Assembly: GCA_034521465.1 (NCBI GenBank)
Contig: JAXHMN010000008.1
Coordinates: 434,001-498,000, forward strand
Direction of reading: 5' to 3'
From: SURF-28 sp034521465
GTDB taxonomy: Bacteria > Bacteroidota > Ignavibacteria > Ignavibacteriales > Melioribacteraceae
DNA length: 64,000 nt
The position numbers and the translations under genes are program-made. Position 1 is the stretch's first letter; the number at the start of each line of letters is the position of its first letter. Under the pieces are notes generated by a model. It did not search any database. It had not been told where the DNA came from and saw only the letters and a list, made by a program, of their open reading frames with translations. Below, one piece after another: positions 11,271 to 22,579 of this stretch.

Positions 11271-11606
11271 TTAGAAACTCTTCGAAGCTTCTTCAACGGT
11301 TGGAAATTGCTCAAATACGCTGTTCAGTTTTGTGATTGATAAAAGTCCGTCAATCTTATCAGTTACACCGGCTAATTTTAATTGACCTCCGGCATCTTTT
11401 ACAGTACTGAATCCCCTTACAATATTACCGAGGCCTGAACTGTTGACAAATTTAACATTACTCATGTCAACGATTACGTTTTTCTTACCGGACTCTAAAA
11501 CCTTTTGTAATTCATCATGGAAATCTTGAGCTTCGGGTCCGCCCATTAATTTTCCTTTGAATGAAAACACAGCCGCGTTGTACACTTCGCTTGTATTGAA
11601 CTTCAT
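11271..11606 (-). CDS. STAS-domain anti-sigma factor antagonist (RsbV/SpoIIAA type)
   Basis: The 111-residue protein is a single STAS domain, the usual size for SpoIIAA/RsbV. The conserved phospho-loop reads VKFVNSSGLGNIV, with the candidate phosphorylated serine at 56-57. Family members bind the anti-sigma kinase when unphosphorylated and are switched off by phosphorylation there; PP2C phosphatases reactivate them. Bacillus proteins have Asp before the serine, here it is Asn. The start ATG has a strong upstream GAGGAGG site. It is the last gene of the array, 110 bp behind a propeller-PP2C gene, and is a plausible shared substrate for the phosphatases encoded upstream. The frame is intact. 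Substrate assignment is inferred from family and position. Confidence 0.88.
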   Translation of the reverse strand: MKFNTSEVYNAAVFSFKGKLMGGPEAQDFHDELQKVLESGKKNVIVDMSNVKFVNSSGLGNIVRGFSTVKDAGGQLKLAGVTDKIDGLLSITKLNSVFEQFPTVEEASKSF

Positions 11607-11716
11607 GTTGTTGCCTCCTCTAATGATATTCTAATAATAATAAATCTTATTAAAAAATAATACAATTTTTTTCCTCTTTTGTCCGTTAGTACACGGAGTT
11701 TGGAGGTATCGCCGTC

Positions 11717-14700
11717 TTATTTTACTTTTATTACAACAAAAGTTATATCGTCGTCATTTTCTTTATCGTTAGTCCATTTATTGCCGAATTCATTTAGATG
11801 ATTGATAATTTTTTCAGGTTCTTGCTCGGAAACTTCTTCAAAAAGATTTCGTGTTTGTCGGTATCCGATCATCTCTTCATCATCATTTTTTAATTCGGCA
11901 AATCCATCGCTCATTAACAGAAGCGTATCGCCGCTTTCTACCCTTTCTTCTTTAATTTCATATTCAAAATCTTTCATGGCACCGAGTGGAAGATTATTAA
12001 TAGAAATCTCATCAACACTTTTTTTATTATTGCGATAGATAAAGAGTGACGGCATACCGGCATTTGCAATTTTGATTCTGTTAGAGTTGAATTGAATACA
12101 GGTGAGAGCCATCATCAGTCTACCTAAATGCATATCTTTTATAGAGTGGTTTGAATTTTGGAAAAATGGTTTTAGGTCTTTACTTGATCTATCCGACATA
12201 AAAAGGGATTTCATAATTGAAACCATCATACCGGACTGCATGCCGTGTCCGGTTGCATCGCCGAGTACAACAGTTAATGTGCCGTCAAGATGCACGTGAA
12301 AATCATAATAATCTCCGCCCACCTCTGTAGCGGTTTTCATGTAAACAGCAATATCAAGATTTTGCAATTGCGGAATCTCTTTTGGCAGCATAGAGAGCTG
12401 CAGTTTGCGAGCTTCCTCTAATTCATACGTTTTTCTTTCATTTTCTTTTTCGGCTATTTGAGCGCGCAGTTCGGCTTCTCTTATCTGTGAAGCAATTCTT
12501 TCCTTTGCTACCAATCTTTTTCTTTGAACACGGTCAACAGTTATAATTCCGCCGATTAATAAGAGCGCATAAAAAATATATGCGCCTGTAGTCTGCCAAA
12601 TAGGCGGGTGAATTATTATTGATAATCCTTGCGGTTCGTTTACCCAAACACCGTCACTGTTAGTAGCAAGGACTTTAAGTTTGTATTCACCCGGATCCAT
12701 ATTTGTATAGCTTGCATAATTTCGTTGTCCGGCATCTATCCAATCCGCATCATGGTTTTCAAGAATGTACTTATATTTAATCTCTTTCGGATTTGAAAAA
12801 TCTAAAACTGCAAACTCGATTGTAAAATCGTTTTGATCATAACTCAATTGAATTTTATCGGAGACAAGAATACTTTCATCCAAAATAGAATTTTCTCCGA
12901 TGTTTACACTCTCTTGATAGAGTTTAAAGTCAATAAAAACTATCCGGGGTTGAAAACTGCTTAAAGTAACTTCGTCCGGATGAAAGTGGCTAAATCCATT
13001 TGTTCCGCCGAAATACATTTCACCGCTTGATGCTTTTAATGCGGCGAGCCGCTCAAAAGTATACCCTTGCAAACCGTCATCTATGTCGTACCTTTTAACT
13101 CTGCTTAATTGAGGATCATATTCCAACAAACCGTTACCGGTACCGAGCCATAACTTTCCGTTGGAATCTTCAAGAATACTTTCAACATTATCTATGGAAT
13201 TACCTTCGTTGTCATATAATGTTTTAATGATTTCTTCTCTCTCCAGATCAATTTCCTGTAATCCATCCGAGACACTGTTGATATAAATCTTTCCGCTTCT
13301 GCTTTTGTTAGGCATTGTAAAGGTAGAGGTTCCGCCTAACTTACCACCGGCTTCAAACTTTTCAGTCTCCGGATTAAACCCAAAAAGACCGGCGGTTGAA
13401 TTTCCGCTGAAGTAATAGTTACCGTCATCGCCCAAGAAAGGAAGCCACATTTGGTTATCGGGAATACTGGTCGAATCATTCGGATCGTTCAAATAATGTT
13501 TAAATGAATTCGTTGAGTAGTTGTAAATATTTAAGCCACCGCCGTAAGTAGAAATTATAATTTCACCCGGTTTGAATTCTGTAATTGCTGTAATTCGTCT
13601 TTGCGAAACGTTAGCATTTGATTTACCGGATTTATAATGAATCTTGGTTTTTGTTGACGGGTTGAATCTATGAAGAGCATCGTTGAACGTACCTATCCAT
13701 AAATTATCTCGGCTGTCATAATGCAAAGAAGTAATTGTAATAGGATTATCTTCTGACGTGAATTCACCGTAAAAGTTTTCAAACGTTTTTAATTTTGGAT
13801 TATACTTCGTTAAGCCGCCGCTTTCGGTTCCTATCCAAATATTTCCATTTTTATCTTCTGCAAACGCCAGTACGTAATTATCTAAAAGTCCGGTTTCTTC
13901 GTTAGGCAAGTGTTTGTAGCTTGTGAATTTTTGTGAGGCGGAACTTAATATCGAAATTCCATCCCCCCAAGTGCCGAACCAAATAGAACCTGACTTATCT
14001 TTTTTAATCGCCAAAACAGCTTGACTTGTAACAATTGATTCGGGATCAAGTTTATTGTTTTTATAATTATAAAATTTATCCTCATTTTTATTATAAAAGA
14101 ATGCGCCATTTTCCCGCGAACCAATCCACAAATTATCTTTGTCTAAAAATTCAATTGACACAATATGTTTAGCAGTTAATTCACCCGGTCTATTATCGGA
14201 TGAGTATATTTCTTTCCTGCCGGTTCTAAGATTAAATTTAATTATACCGCCGTACGTTCCTCTGCCCCAAATATCACCGGTTGCTAACCAGATTACATCA
14301 TGATTTGCCGGATCGACCGCTATCTCTTGTATTATGTTGTTGGGTGGAATTGTATTTTGTTCAAGTTCCAAAAGAGTCTTAATTTCACCGGTTTCCTTAT
14401 CAAAGGAGAAAAGATTTTCAGCGCACAGTAAAAGTTCATCAGATTTAACCGGATTTTGTATCACATTAGTGAGGCGATAACCATAATTGTCCGTTAAAGA
14501 AAAATCACTCAGCTTGGCTGAATAATATTTACTTTCATGTGTCTTTGAGTTGATTCTGAGTACTCCTGTTCCAACAAACCAAACCACATCTTTGTTAATA
14601 CCATCTTGAGCCGCTCTCAGAAAAAGTAGGTCATCGGTTTCACCTATCACGTCTTTTTCTAACTTGTACTTAATTATTCGGTCGTATTTACGGACGTATT

Positions 14701-15025
14701 TATTAATACCACCGGCATTACAAATCCAAATATTTCCATCGCCGTCTTCAGTTAACGAGTAACTAAAATTTGTCCAAAGACCGGATCCCGCATCATCGGA
14801 GGCACGAAATGTTTTGAAAGTAATTCCATCATAACGTTGAACTCCTTGCTGTGTTGCAATCCACATAAATCCGAATGAATCTTCATAAAGATCCATGATT
14901 GTACTATTGACTAAACCATCTGATTGTGCAATAGCTTTGAATTTATAATTTGGTTTTTGAGCAAACGATAAACTTGTTAGTAGTACAATTAATAAGTAAG
15001 TAATTCTATTAAAACTTAAAAACAT
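11717..15025 (-). CDS. Periplasmic propeller sensor fused to SpoIIE/PP2C phosphatase (A, intact)
   Basis: The frame is intact at 1102 residues. Order: signal peptide 1-22 (LLIVLLTSLSFAQ), beta-propeller of Reg_prop repeats to about 690 (repeated F(G/A)E D..GN(I/L)WIGT motifs), Y_Y_Y domain about 715-785 (YKYILENHDADWIDAG, YTNMDPGEYKLKVLA), one TM helix about 790-812, a coiled coil (AELRAQIAEKENERKTYELE) and a PP2C domain about 870-1102. All metal-binding motifs are present: EVGGDYYDF, LGDATGHGM, LLLMSDG and DDDITF. It should sense a periplasmic signal and dephosphorylate a cytoplasmic STAS protein. The catalytic part belongs to the SGMMVSIMKSLF subtype shared with two other array members. The next gene downstream encodes a STAS protein. 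The ligand is unknown. Confidence 0.9.
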   Translation of the reverse strand: MFLSFNRITYLLIVLLTSLSFAQKPNYKFKAIAQSDGLVNSTIMDLYEDSFGFMWIATQQGVQRYDGITFKTFRASDDAGSGLWTNFSYSLTEDGDGNIWICNAGGINKYVRKYDRIIKYKLEKDVIGETDDLLFLRAAQDGINKDVVWFVGTGVLRINSKTHESKYYSAKLSDFSLTDNYGYRLTNVIQNPVKSDELLLCAENLFSFDKETGEIKTLLELEQNTIPPNNIIQEIAVDPANHDVIWLATGDIWGRGTYGGIIKFNLRTGRKEIYSSDNRPGELTAKHIVSIEFLDKDNLWIGSRENGAFFYNKNEDKFYNYKNNKLDPESIVTSQAVLAIKKDKSGSIWFGTWGDGISILSSASQKFTSYKHLPNEETGLLDNYVLAFAEDKNGNIWIGTESGGLTKYNPKLKTFENFYGEFTSEDNPITITSLHYDSRDNLWIGTFNDALHRFNPSTKTKIHYKSGKSNANVSQRRITAITEFKPGEIIISTYGGGLNIYNYSTNSFKHYLNDPNDSTSIPDNQMWLPFLGDDGNYYFSGNSTAGLFGFNPETEKFEAGGKLGGTSTFTMPNKSRSGKIYINSVSDGLQEIDLEREEIIKTLYDNEGNSIDNVESILEDSNGKLWLGTGNGLLEYDPQLSRVKRYDIDDGLQGYTFERLAALKASSGEMYFGGTNGFSHFHPDEVTLSSFQPRIVFIDFKLYQESVNIGENSILDESILVSDKIQLSYDQNDFTIEFAVLDFSNPKEIKYKYILENHDADWIDAGQRNYASYTNMDPGEYKLKVLATNSDGVWVNEPQGLSIIIHPPIWQTTGAYIFYALLLIGGIITVDRVQRKRLVAKERIASQIREAELRAQIAEKENERKTYELEEARKLQLSMLPKEIPQLQNLDIAVYMKTATEVGGDYYDFHVHLDGTLTVVLGDATGHGMQSGMMVSIMKSLFMSDRSSKDLKPFFQNSNHSIKDMHLGRLMMALTCIQFNSNRIKIANAGMPSLFIYRNNKKSVDEISINNLPLGAMKDFEYEIKEERVESGDTLLLMSDGFAELKNDDEEMIGYRQTRNLFEEVSEQEPEKIINHLNEFGNKWTNDKENDDDITFVVIKVK

Positions 15026-15041
15026 ATTATTTCCTTTAGAT

Positions 15042-18000
15042 CTATTTTACTTTGATTACAACAAAAGTTATATCGTCATCCGGTTCAGCATTGTTTGTCC
15101 ACTCATCACCGGTTTTCCGCAACACGCTTATTATATCTTCCGGAGATTTTGCAGAGTGTTCTTCAAACAAATTACGAACTCTCTTATAACCGAATGCTTC
15201 ATTCTTGTCATTCAACAATTCCGGAAATCCGTCGCTCATAATTAATATTGAGTCGCCTGTATTTAATTCGGATTCTTTAAGCACGTATGGGAAATCCTGC
15301 ATCGTTCCGAGCGGCATACCTTTGATAACGTGTTCTTCGATTACGCGTTCATCTTTTTTATAAATAAATATCGGCGGCATTCCGGCAGATGACATTTGCA
15401 CTTTACCGTTTGCAATTTTCAACATCGACATACACATCGAAAGTTTTTCGAGGTGCATCAATTTTAAACATCTCGTCATTTCGTGAAACGTCTGCTATAA
15501 TATTTGGATTTGGTGCCAAGTACATTAAATAAACTTTTGGTGGTGGTTACCATAGTGCCGGCTTTCATTCCATGACCAGTTGCGTCACCTAAAACAACTG
15601 TGAGTACACCATCTATTCCCACATGAAAATCGTAATAGTCCCCACCGACTTCCGTTGCGGTTTTCATGTAAACTGCGATATCAAGATTCGGTAATTGCGG
15701 TAATTCTTTCGGCAGCATCGATAATTGAAGCGAACGAGCTTCTTCAAGTTCTTGTGACTTTCTTTCGTTTTCTGCTTCAAGCAATTTTCTTTCCGCTTCG
15801 GCTGCTTTTGCTTTTAATTCTGCTGCTTCGGCTCTAAGTTCAGACTGTTTATATTCACTCATCTTCGAGCGTCTTTCCATTTCAAATTTTCTCACACCGA
15901 AAAGAAAACCGAAGAAAATTAATCCGTAGCCGATGTAGGCATAAGTATTATTCCACCAAGCGGGCGTAATCGACACATTAATAGTTTTCGGTTCTTCGGT
16001 CCAGAACCCGTCGCCGTTTGAACCTCTTACTTTGAATACATAATCACCGGGATCTAAATTCGTATAAGTTGCAATTCTTCTCGATCCGTCGTGCCACTCT
16101 TCATCAATGCCTTCCATTTTATATTGAAGACGATTTTTATCAGGGCGGGCGAAATGCACGGATGAAAATTCAAAAGAAATATCATTTTGATTATATGCAA
16201 GATTTAGTTCCGGTATTTCATTTAGATCTTTTGTCTCTAGGAGATCATTATATAAATTGTCGGCTGATTTATTCGAAACAGAAAGATTTGTGAAAACAAT
16301 TTTCGGCAGCGATTTATCGGTCGTACCCGGTTTGAATGCATTAAATCCATCCGGACCGGAGAAGTACAATTTTCCGTCTGAATCCTTTATAGCGGCATTG
16401 CCGATAAATGTATAACCTTGCAATCCATCTCTTACATCGTAATTAATAAAAATAGGAGTTTTTGAACTGTCACTGATCTCTACTTTAGAAATTCCTTTTA
16501 TACTGCTCACCCATAAGTTACCGTCGTCATCTAATAAAAGCGCTCTTAAATTACTGGAGGGAAGTCCGTCTTTTTCACGGAAGACCAAGATTTCATTTTT
16601 TGCTCTATCGAACTTATTTAATCCGTCTTCAGTAGCTATCCAAATATTCCCAAAATTATCTTCACAAACATCATGAACGGATACGTTACTTATTGAGAGA
16701 CCGCTATCCTCACTTGTGGTATAATTTTTAATCAACATTGTCTCGGGATCGATTTCACTTAATCCGCCAAGAGTAGCCGCCCAGATTTTATTATCCGAAG
16801 ATTCAAACAACGACATTACATTTGTTCCTAGCATATAGGTTTGATTTTCATCTTCGGTTAAAACCGGATAGTATTTTGAATACTCGTCTTCCGATAAAGC
16901 ATAAAGTTCAACTCCCCAATAAAGACTATCCTGCGGAGCAACTTGATTATACGAATCGACCGAATGACTGTCATCAGTTATAAAACTTAATTTGTATCTT
17001 CCCTTTTGCAGCTTAATGATTCCGATTTGATGACGATTCTTAATCGCTCCGCTTGCTTTGAAAGTTTCTTCAAGTTCTTTCATTGTCCAAAGAGTTTCTC
17101 CTTCGGCAGATTCCAAGGCCACCGAAATCGACCATCCCCCATTGACGATTGCCTTCCCCGATTCCGGATATTAAAACGTAAGAATCTTCTGCGACAACAA
17201 ATTCTTTTGAAAGATCGGCATAATCACCCACTTCAATTATTTGCGATAAAGCTGATCTTGATTCTCTTAAATCGTACAGAAACGAAAGCAAGTTTAAACT
17301 GTACTGTCTATGTTCAAAGTTAGGTACGCGCGCAAAAGTTGCATTGTCACTATTTAGTATACTTAGACCTGTGACTTGTCCGACCCACAATTTTTCCTTT
17401 GAATCATTCAGCAAAACATTAACGTCGCCAAAATGGATGCTCGTCCGGCTGTATTGAACGGGTAAGTGTTTTTTAATACCGCCGCTGCGAAGATCGTATT
17501 CAATTAAACCGTTATTTGTTGTGCCGAGATACAATTTATTATTATCAGTTTCTACAATATCTTCGATCCTTAGTTCACCGATACGATTAATACTGTTTAC
17601 CGCAGATGAATTACCAACAAAAGTTTTTCGAACTCGATCGAAAAGATAGAGCCCCATATTTGAACCAAGCCACATTTTATCCTGATCAAACTCAGATAAA
17701 GCGAAACTAATTATTATCGGTTTAGAGTCGTTGTTGGAAGTTTCTAATGTATAAAGTTCATAAGGAGCTTTATCGAAATTATATTTTAGAATACCTTGGA
17801 ATGAGCCCATCCAGAGCAGCCCGGTTTTGTCGGTGTAAAAACCATAAAGTCCCCTATTTTGATTGGGCAGCCGATCAAATTTGCCGCTATCTAAGGAGTA
17901 CCGGAAGAGTCCGTCGGTGAATGTTCCAATCCATATTTCACGATTCTTTGTTTCATATAATGCGGAAGCATTGGCAAATTTTCTGTTTAATACCGGATTA

Positions 18001-18791
18001 TTAATTTCTTCACCGGTTAATTCCTTTGGATCAATTTTATAAAGACCGTTACGAGAACCATACCAAATTTTACCTTCACTATCATACAATGTTGAGAAGA
18101 CTACGCTGAATTGCAGTTTCTTTTGAAAATCATCTTTTAACTTTAACATCGCGAATAAATTATTTTCATAGTCGAATCTCATTAGTCCGAATGCAAGGGA
18201 TGAAACGTAGAGTTCACCTTCGGGCGATTCAACCAAATTATAAGCGGGAGCAGATTGAGCTGCTATAGTGTTGTCGAGTCTTAACACTTCATAAGTTTTA
18301 AATGTTTTGGTTTCTCTATCAAAACTTTTAATGCCGTCTGTGCTGGCAACCCAAAGTATCCCTCTGGAGTCTTCGAATAAATAAGCAACAAAGTTTGCAT
18401 TTTCTCTCGAAGAGTTTGCAAACCGGTAACTTATAAACTGTTCAGTTGTCCTGTCGAATTCAGCAATTCCGTTACTGGTTGATATCCACAATTCTCCGTT
18501 TTTATCTTCCAACACATTTGTTACCACGTTAGCCGGGATTGAAGTTGAATCGTTCGGATCATTTTTATAAATGGTGAATGAATAGCCGTCGTATTTATTT
18601 AATCCGTCGGCGGTAGCAATCCACATATAACCGTATTTGTCCTGCTCAAAATCCCAAATTTCATTGTGAGAAAGTCCGTCTTTAATTGAAATATTTTCAA
18701 AAGCATTTGCCGTTTGAGCAAGACTCAATTGCACCACCCCAATGATAAATATGGAGATGAGCAAAAATTTTATGTATGTAATGTTTTTCAA
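15042..18791 (-). CDS. Propeller sensor-PP2C phosphatase with inserted sandwich-like domain (B, two frameshifts)
   Basis: A TTG start at 18791 is preceded by GAGG at 7 nt and opens a signal peptide (IKFLLISIFIIGVVQLSLAQ). Reg_prop repeats follow (GYMWIATADGLNKYDGY, GELWISTSNGIAEFDR), then an inserted domain of about 110 residues (VAEDSYVLISGIGEGN ... LWTMKELEETF ... KGRYKLSFITDDSHSVDSYN), more propeller, Y_Y_Y (YKMEGIDEEWHDG), TM (AYIGYGLIFFGFLFGV), an Ala/Glu-rich coiled coil and PP2C with EVGGDYYDF, LGDATGHGM, LIMSDGFPEL and PDDDITF. Frameshifts lie near 17130, inside the inserted domain, and near 15480, inside PP2C (...KSLFNVLG / TRCLKLMH...). The subtype is KAGTMVTTTKSLF. It is 16 bp upstream of the A gene. 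Confidence 0.85.
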
Positions 18792-18809
18792 AATAGACCT
18801 CGTTTTATT

Positions 18810-21800
18810 TCAGTTAATTTTTATAACTACAAAAGTTATATCATCATCCTGTTCAGCATCGTTTATCCAATTTGATTCGGCACTTTCAATTTCTCTGATA
18901 ATTTCTTCCGGTTTTAGTTTTGCGACTTCTTGAAATTCTTGACGTAATCTTTTGTATCCAAACTCTTCTTTCACACTGTTCATTAAGTTCAGGCAGTTCG
19001 TCGCTTAACAATAAAATTACATCATCTTGCTTTCTAATTCAATCTCTTTTACTTGTATACGGAAAATTATTCATCGTGCCGAAGCGGCATTCCTTCCAAT
19101 AAATATTCTTCGACAACATCTAGTTCTTTTTCTGTATAATATAAACCGGCGGCATGCCCGCTGATGACATTGTTACTTATTGCGGTTGTCTATTTTCAAC
19201 ATCGTTAAACACATTGACAAGTTATGGTAATTCATCTCTTTGATGCATCTAGATATCTCATGAAAACTAAAGAGGATATCTTTATTGGAGGAATAACTGT
19301 TAAAAAGACTTTTTGCAGTCGTTACCATAGTTCCGGCTTTCATCCCATGTCCGGTTGCATCACCGATAACAATTGTTAAAGTACCATTCATACTAATGTG
19401 AAAATCATAATAATCGCCGCCGACTTCGGTAGCGGTTTTCATATAAACAGCAATATCAAGATTTTGCAGTTGAGGAATTTCTTTTGGAAGCATTGAAAGC
19501 TGAAGCTGACGGGCTTCTTCAAGTTCTTTTGTTTTTCTATTGTTTTCGGCTTGAACTATTTTGGCCTGTGCCTCTGCAGCTTCTGCCTGCAGCTCTGCAG
19601 TTTGAGCCCGGTGTTCGGCATCCTTAAATTTCATTTCCTCTCTCGCTTTTGCAAGCACGCGTTTTCTTTGAAACCGATCAATTCCAAAAACGAGCAGTCC
19701 AAAAGCAATGATATATCCGAAATATGCCCAATATGTGGTGTACCAGGGTTTTAAGATTGTAATTATAATTGACTTCCCTTCATTATTCCAGAAACCGTCA
19801 CCATTAGAGCCTTTAACTCTAAAAACATACTCACCCGGATCCATATTAGTATAGGTTACGTTTGATTTATTATCATAGATCCGAATCTTTATCGAATCCT
19901 TCCAGCATATGTGCAAGTTTATTCTTATTTGGTCTTGAAAAGTGAAACGAATTAAAGCTGAATCCGAAACTGTTCTGTTCATATTCAAGTATAATTTTGT
20001 CAGTCTCATATATGTTTTTCTTAAAGGTGAATTGGGACTATTAACAGTTATTTCGTTGTTTTTGATAAAAAAGTTTGTAATACCTGATAATCGGTTTTGT
20101 ACTGTTAACATACGAAGGAAGAAAAGAATTAATGCCATAACTTGAACCAAAATATAGTTTCCCGCTTCCGGCATTTCGGCAGCAGAGTTCCTGTTAAAAG
20201 TATTTGAATTTAGACCATCCCGAGTATCATAATTAATAAATCTCGGAGGAGATGGATTATTACTATTTATAAACTTAGATATACCATTTTCTGTGGATAG
20301 CCATATATTGCCTAAATCATCCCTAACCATTGAAGAGATTGTATTACTAGGCAGACCATCTTTCACATTATAATATTTTGTTGACCCGCTGTTTTTATTG
20401 AAGAGACAAAGTCCATCATCTGAGCCAATCCATAATGTCGAGTCAGATTGAATTAGAATTTTACTGAAATATTCATTCGAGAATTCTGAAGTTGGGCCAT
20501 TTTCAAAGTAAGAGATTTGTTGAGTTTCTAAATTAAGCTTGTTGATTCCATTAGTTGTTGTTGCCCAGAGATTTTTATTATCCAAATGAAATTCATATAC
20601 CACATACCCGCTAGTAAATCCCTATCAAGTTCTTTATTTATCATATTTCGGAATCTTTGAAAATTGTCGAATGAGAGATTATAGACTTGAATCCCGTATC
20701 TTCTTTTATTTTCTTCTACTTCAGATAATGAGCCAGAAGAGTTTTTACTATCAGAAATATAATTTAGTGTATATTTACCCGGCTCAAGAGTAATAGCGTC
20801 AAGCTTCATTCGAAAGACTGTTTTATCTCCGACTCTCATCGTTGACAGATAATCCTTCAAAGTCCAAACTGTATCCCCACTGCTGTTTTCAATCCATCCG
20901 TAATCATTAAATGTATTATTTGTCCAGTACCATAATTCACCCATAGATTGGACTAAAAAGGTTGCCGTACTATTTACAGTAAATTCTTCGCTATAAAATG
21001 TTGAATCACCCGCATCAGTTATACCATAAATCATTTCATTATTTTTTTCATATTTACTGAATTCATTTAAAAGATTATTACTATATCTTTTTAACTGATG
21101 GGCGTAGAAATTTGTGAATTTTTCTTCCCTTACATTGAAATAAGAAAGCCCGCCATTCCCGCCAATCCATAAATTACCTTTGTCATCGCTTATTATGCTA
21201 TTAATGTAAATGGTAAAATCGAATTGCTATCGTATTCATGGAGATAGTATATTTTATTTTTCATATTGTTTTTATCCAGTCTGCACAATCCAATCTGATC
21301 AATTCCAAACCACAAGTATTTTGAACTCTTCATAAATACCATTTACCGTGTCTTGAATACTTCTTTATCCGGCTTATTAAACTTCAATGAGATCTTTTCA
21401 AATTTATTTTTTGACTCGGTATATTTATAAAGACCGTACTTGTATGTGCCAATCCAAATCACATCAGGGTCAATTGGAGATGTATAAATACATCTTATTG
21501 AATCACTTTCAATTATATAGTCCTCTGTAAGTCCGGTTCTATAAGATTCGATAGGCTCAATGGAAGCATTTCGCCTTAAATAAAACGATTTCTATAACCT
21601 CCAATCCAATATATGCCATTTCTATCCATATAGAATGAAGAATAATTATAGTCATCCAATCCGTTATAGCGATCAATAATTTTATAATCATCATTGTACG
21701 GATTCAATCTATAGAAAACATACTTACCGTTTAATCTTTCTAGAACCCATAGGTTATTATTTTCATCTTCACCAATTTTACTGATAAATTTTCTCTCATC

Positions 21801-22579
21801 AGCACCATAGTTATATATCGAAACAGAATCTTCCTGCTTATTATATTTAAGTAAGTTCAAACCCATTTAACCAAACATTTCCGAAGAGTATCATCAATCA
21901 TGTAAAAGATAAATTCTTCTTTTTCGAAAATATCGCTATTACCCCAATCAACTTTGCTGTAATATTTCAGAATCCCGGTCCATATTCAAAAAGCCCAATA
22001 CGGCTTTGATGTGCCAGTAAAGTGCCGTCTGATAATTCATTAATTGCACCAAACCTTGTCTGAATTTACAATTGAAGAATCAATTGCAAGTTTAATCGGA
22101 TTGATTTCACCCGTTTCAGGATTAAAATGGAATGTTCCCTCAAATTTGGTGAGCCAGAATTCCCCATACGAATCTTGAGCAATTTGCCAAACATTTTTTA
22201 TTGGGTAATTGGTGAACGAATCATCATTGTAATTGTATCTTGAAATGAAGTCTCTTCCATTTACCCACAAATTTTCATTTTTATCCAGAAACAATTCCCA
22301 CTGAATCTTTATTTCCTAAACTTGTAGAATCATCAGGATAATTTTTATATTCCTTAAAAGTTTTACCATCATACCGGTTTAGGGTCGAACCAGCAATTAC
22401 CCAGAGATAACCATATTTATCTTGCCGTACATCAGCAATATTATTTGAAGAGAGTCCATCTAAGGTTGTTACTTTTTAAATTGCAATTTTTCCTGAGCTT
22501 GCAAAGAAATAGTGCAGCAAACTAATAGCAGCATTGTTGTGTATAAATAATATCTGGTTTTTATTTGTCTCATTCTCAT
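18810..22579 (-). CDS. Propeller sensor-PP2C phosphatase with inserted domain (C, many frameshifts)
   Basis: The ATG at 22579 overlaps the TGA of the upstream phosphatase gene (ATGA) and begins a signal peptide (YLYTTMLLLVCCTISLQAQ). Propeller repeats are readable across several frames (DGLSSNNIADVRQDKYGYLW, GLPSNTISSMVRDDLGNIWL). An inserted domain at about 20640-21030 has GWIENSSGDTVWTLKDYL and EPGKYTLNYISDSKNSSG. Then come Y_Y_Y (TNMDPGEYVFRVKGSNGDGF), TM (AYFGYIIAFGLLVFGI), coiled coil and PP2C (EVGGDYYDF, IGDATGHGM, KAGTMVTTAKSLF), ending TFVVIKIN at 18810. About ten frame changes occur, several in the last 400 bp, so the product cannot be read as one frame. The remaining sequence keeps every domain in order, so indel errors are more likely than decay, but this and gene D are the weakest cases. 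Confidence 0.7.
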
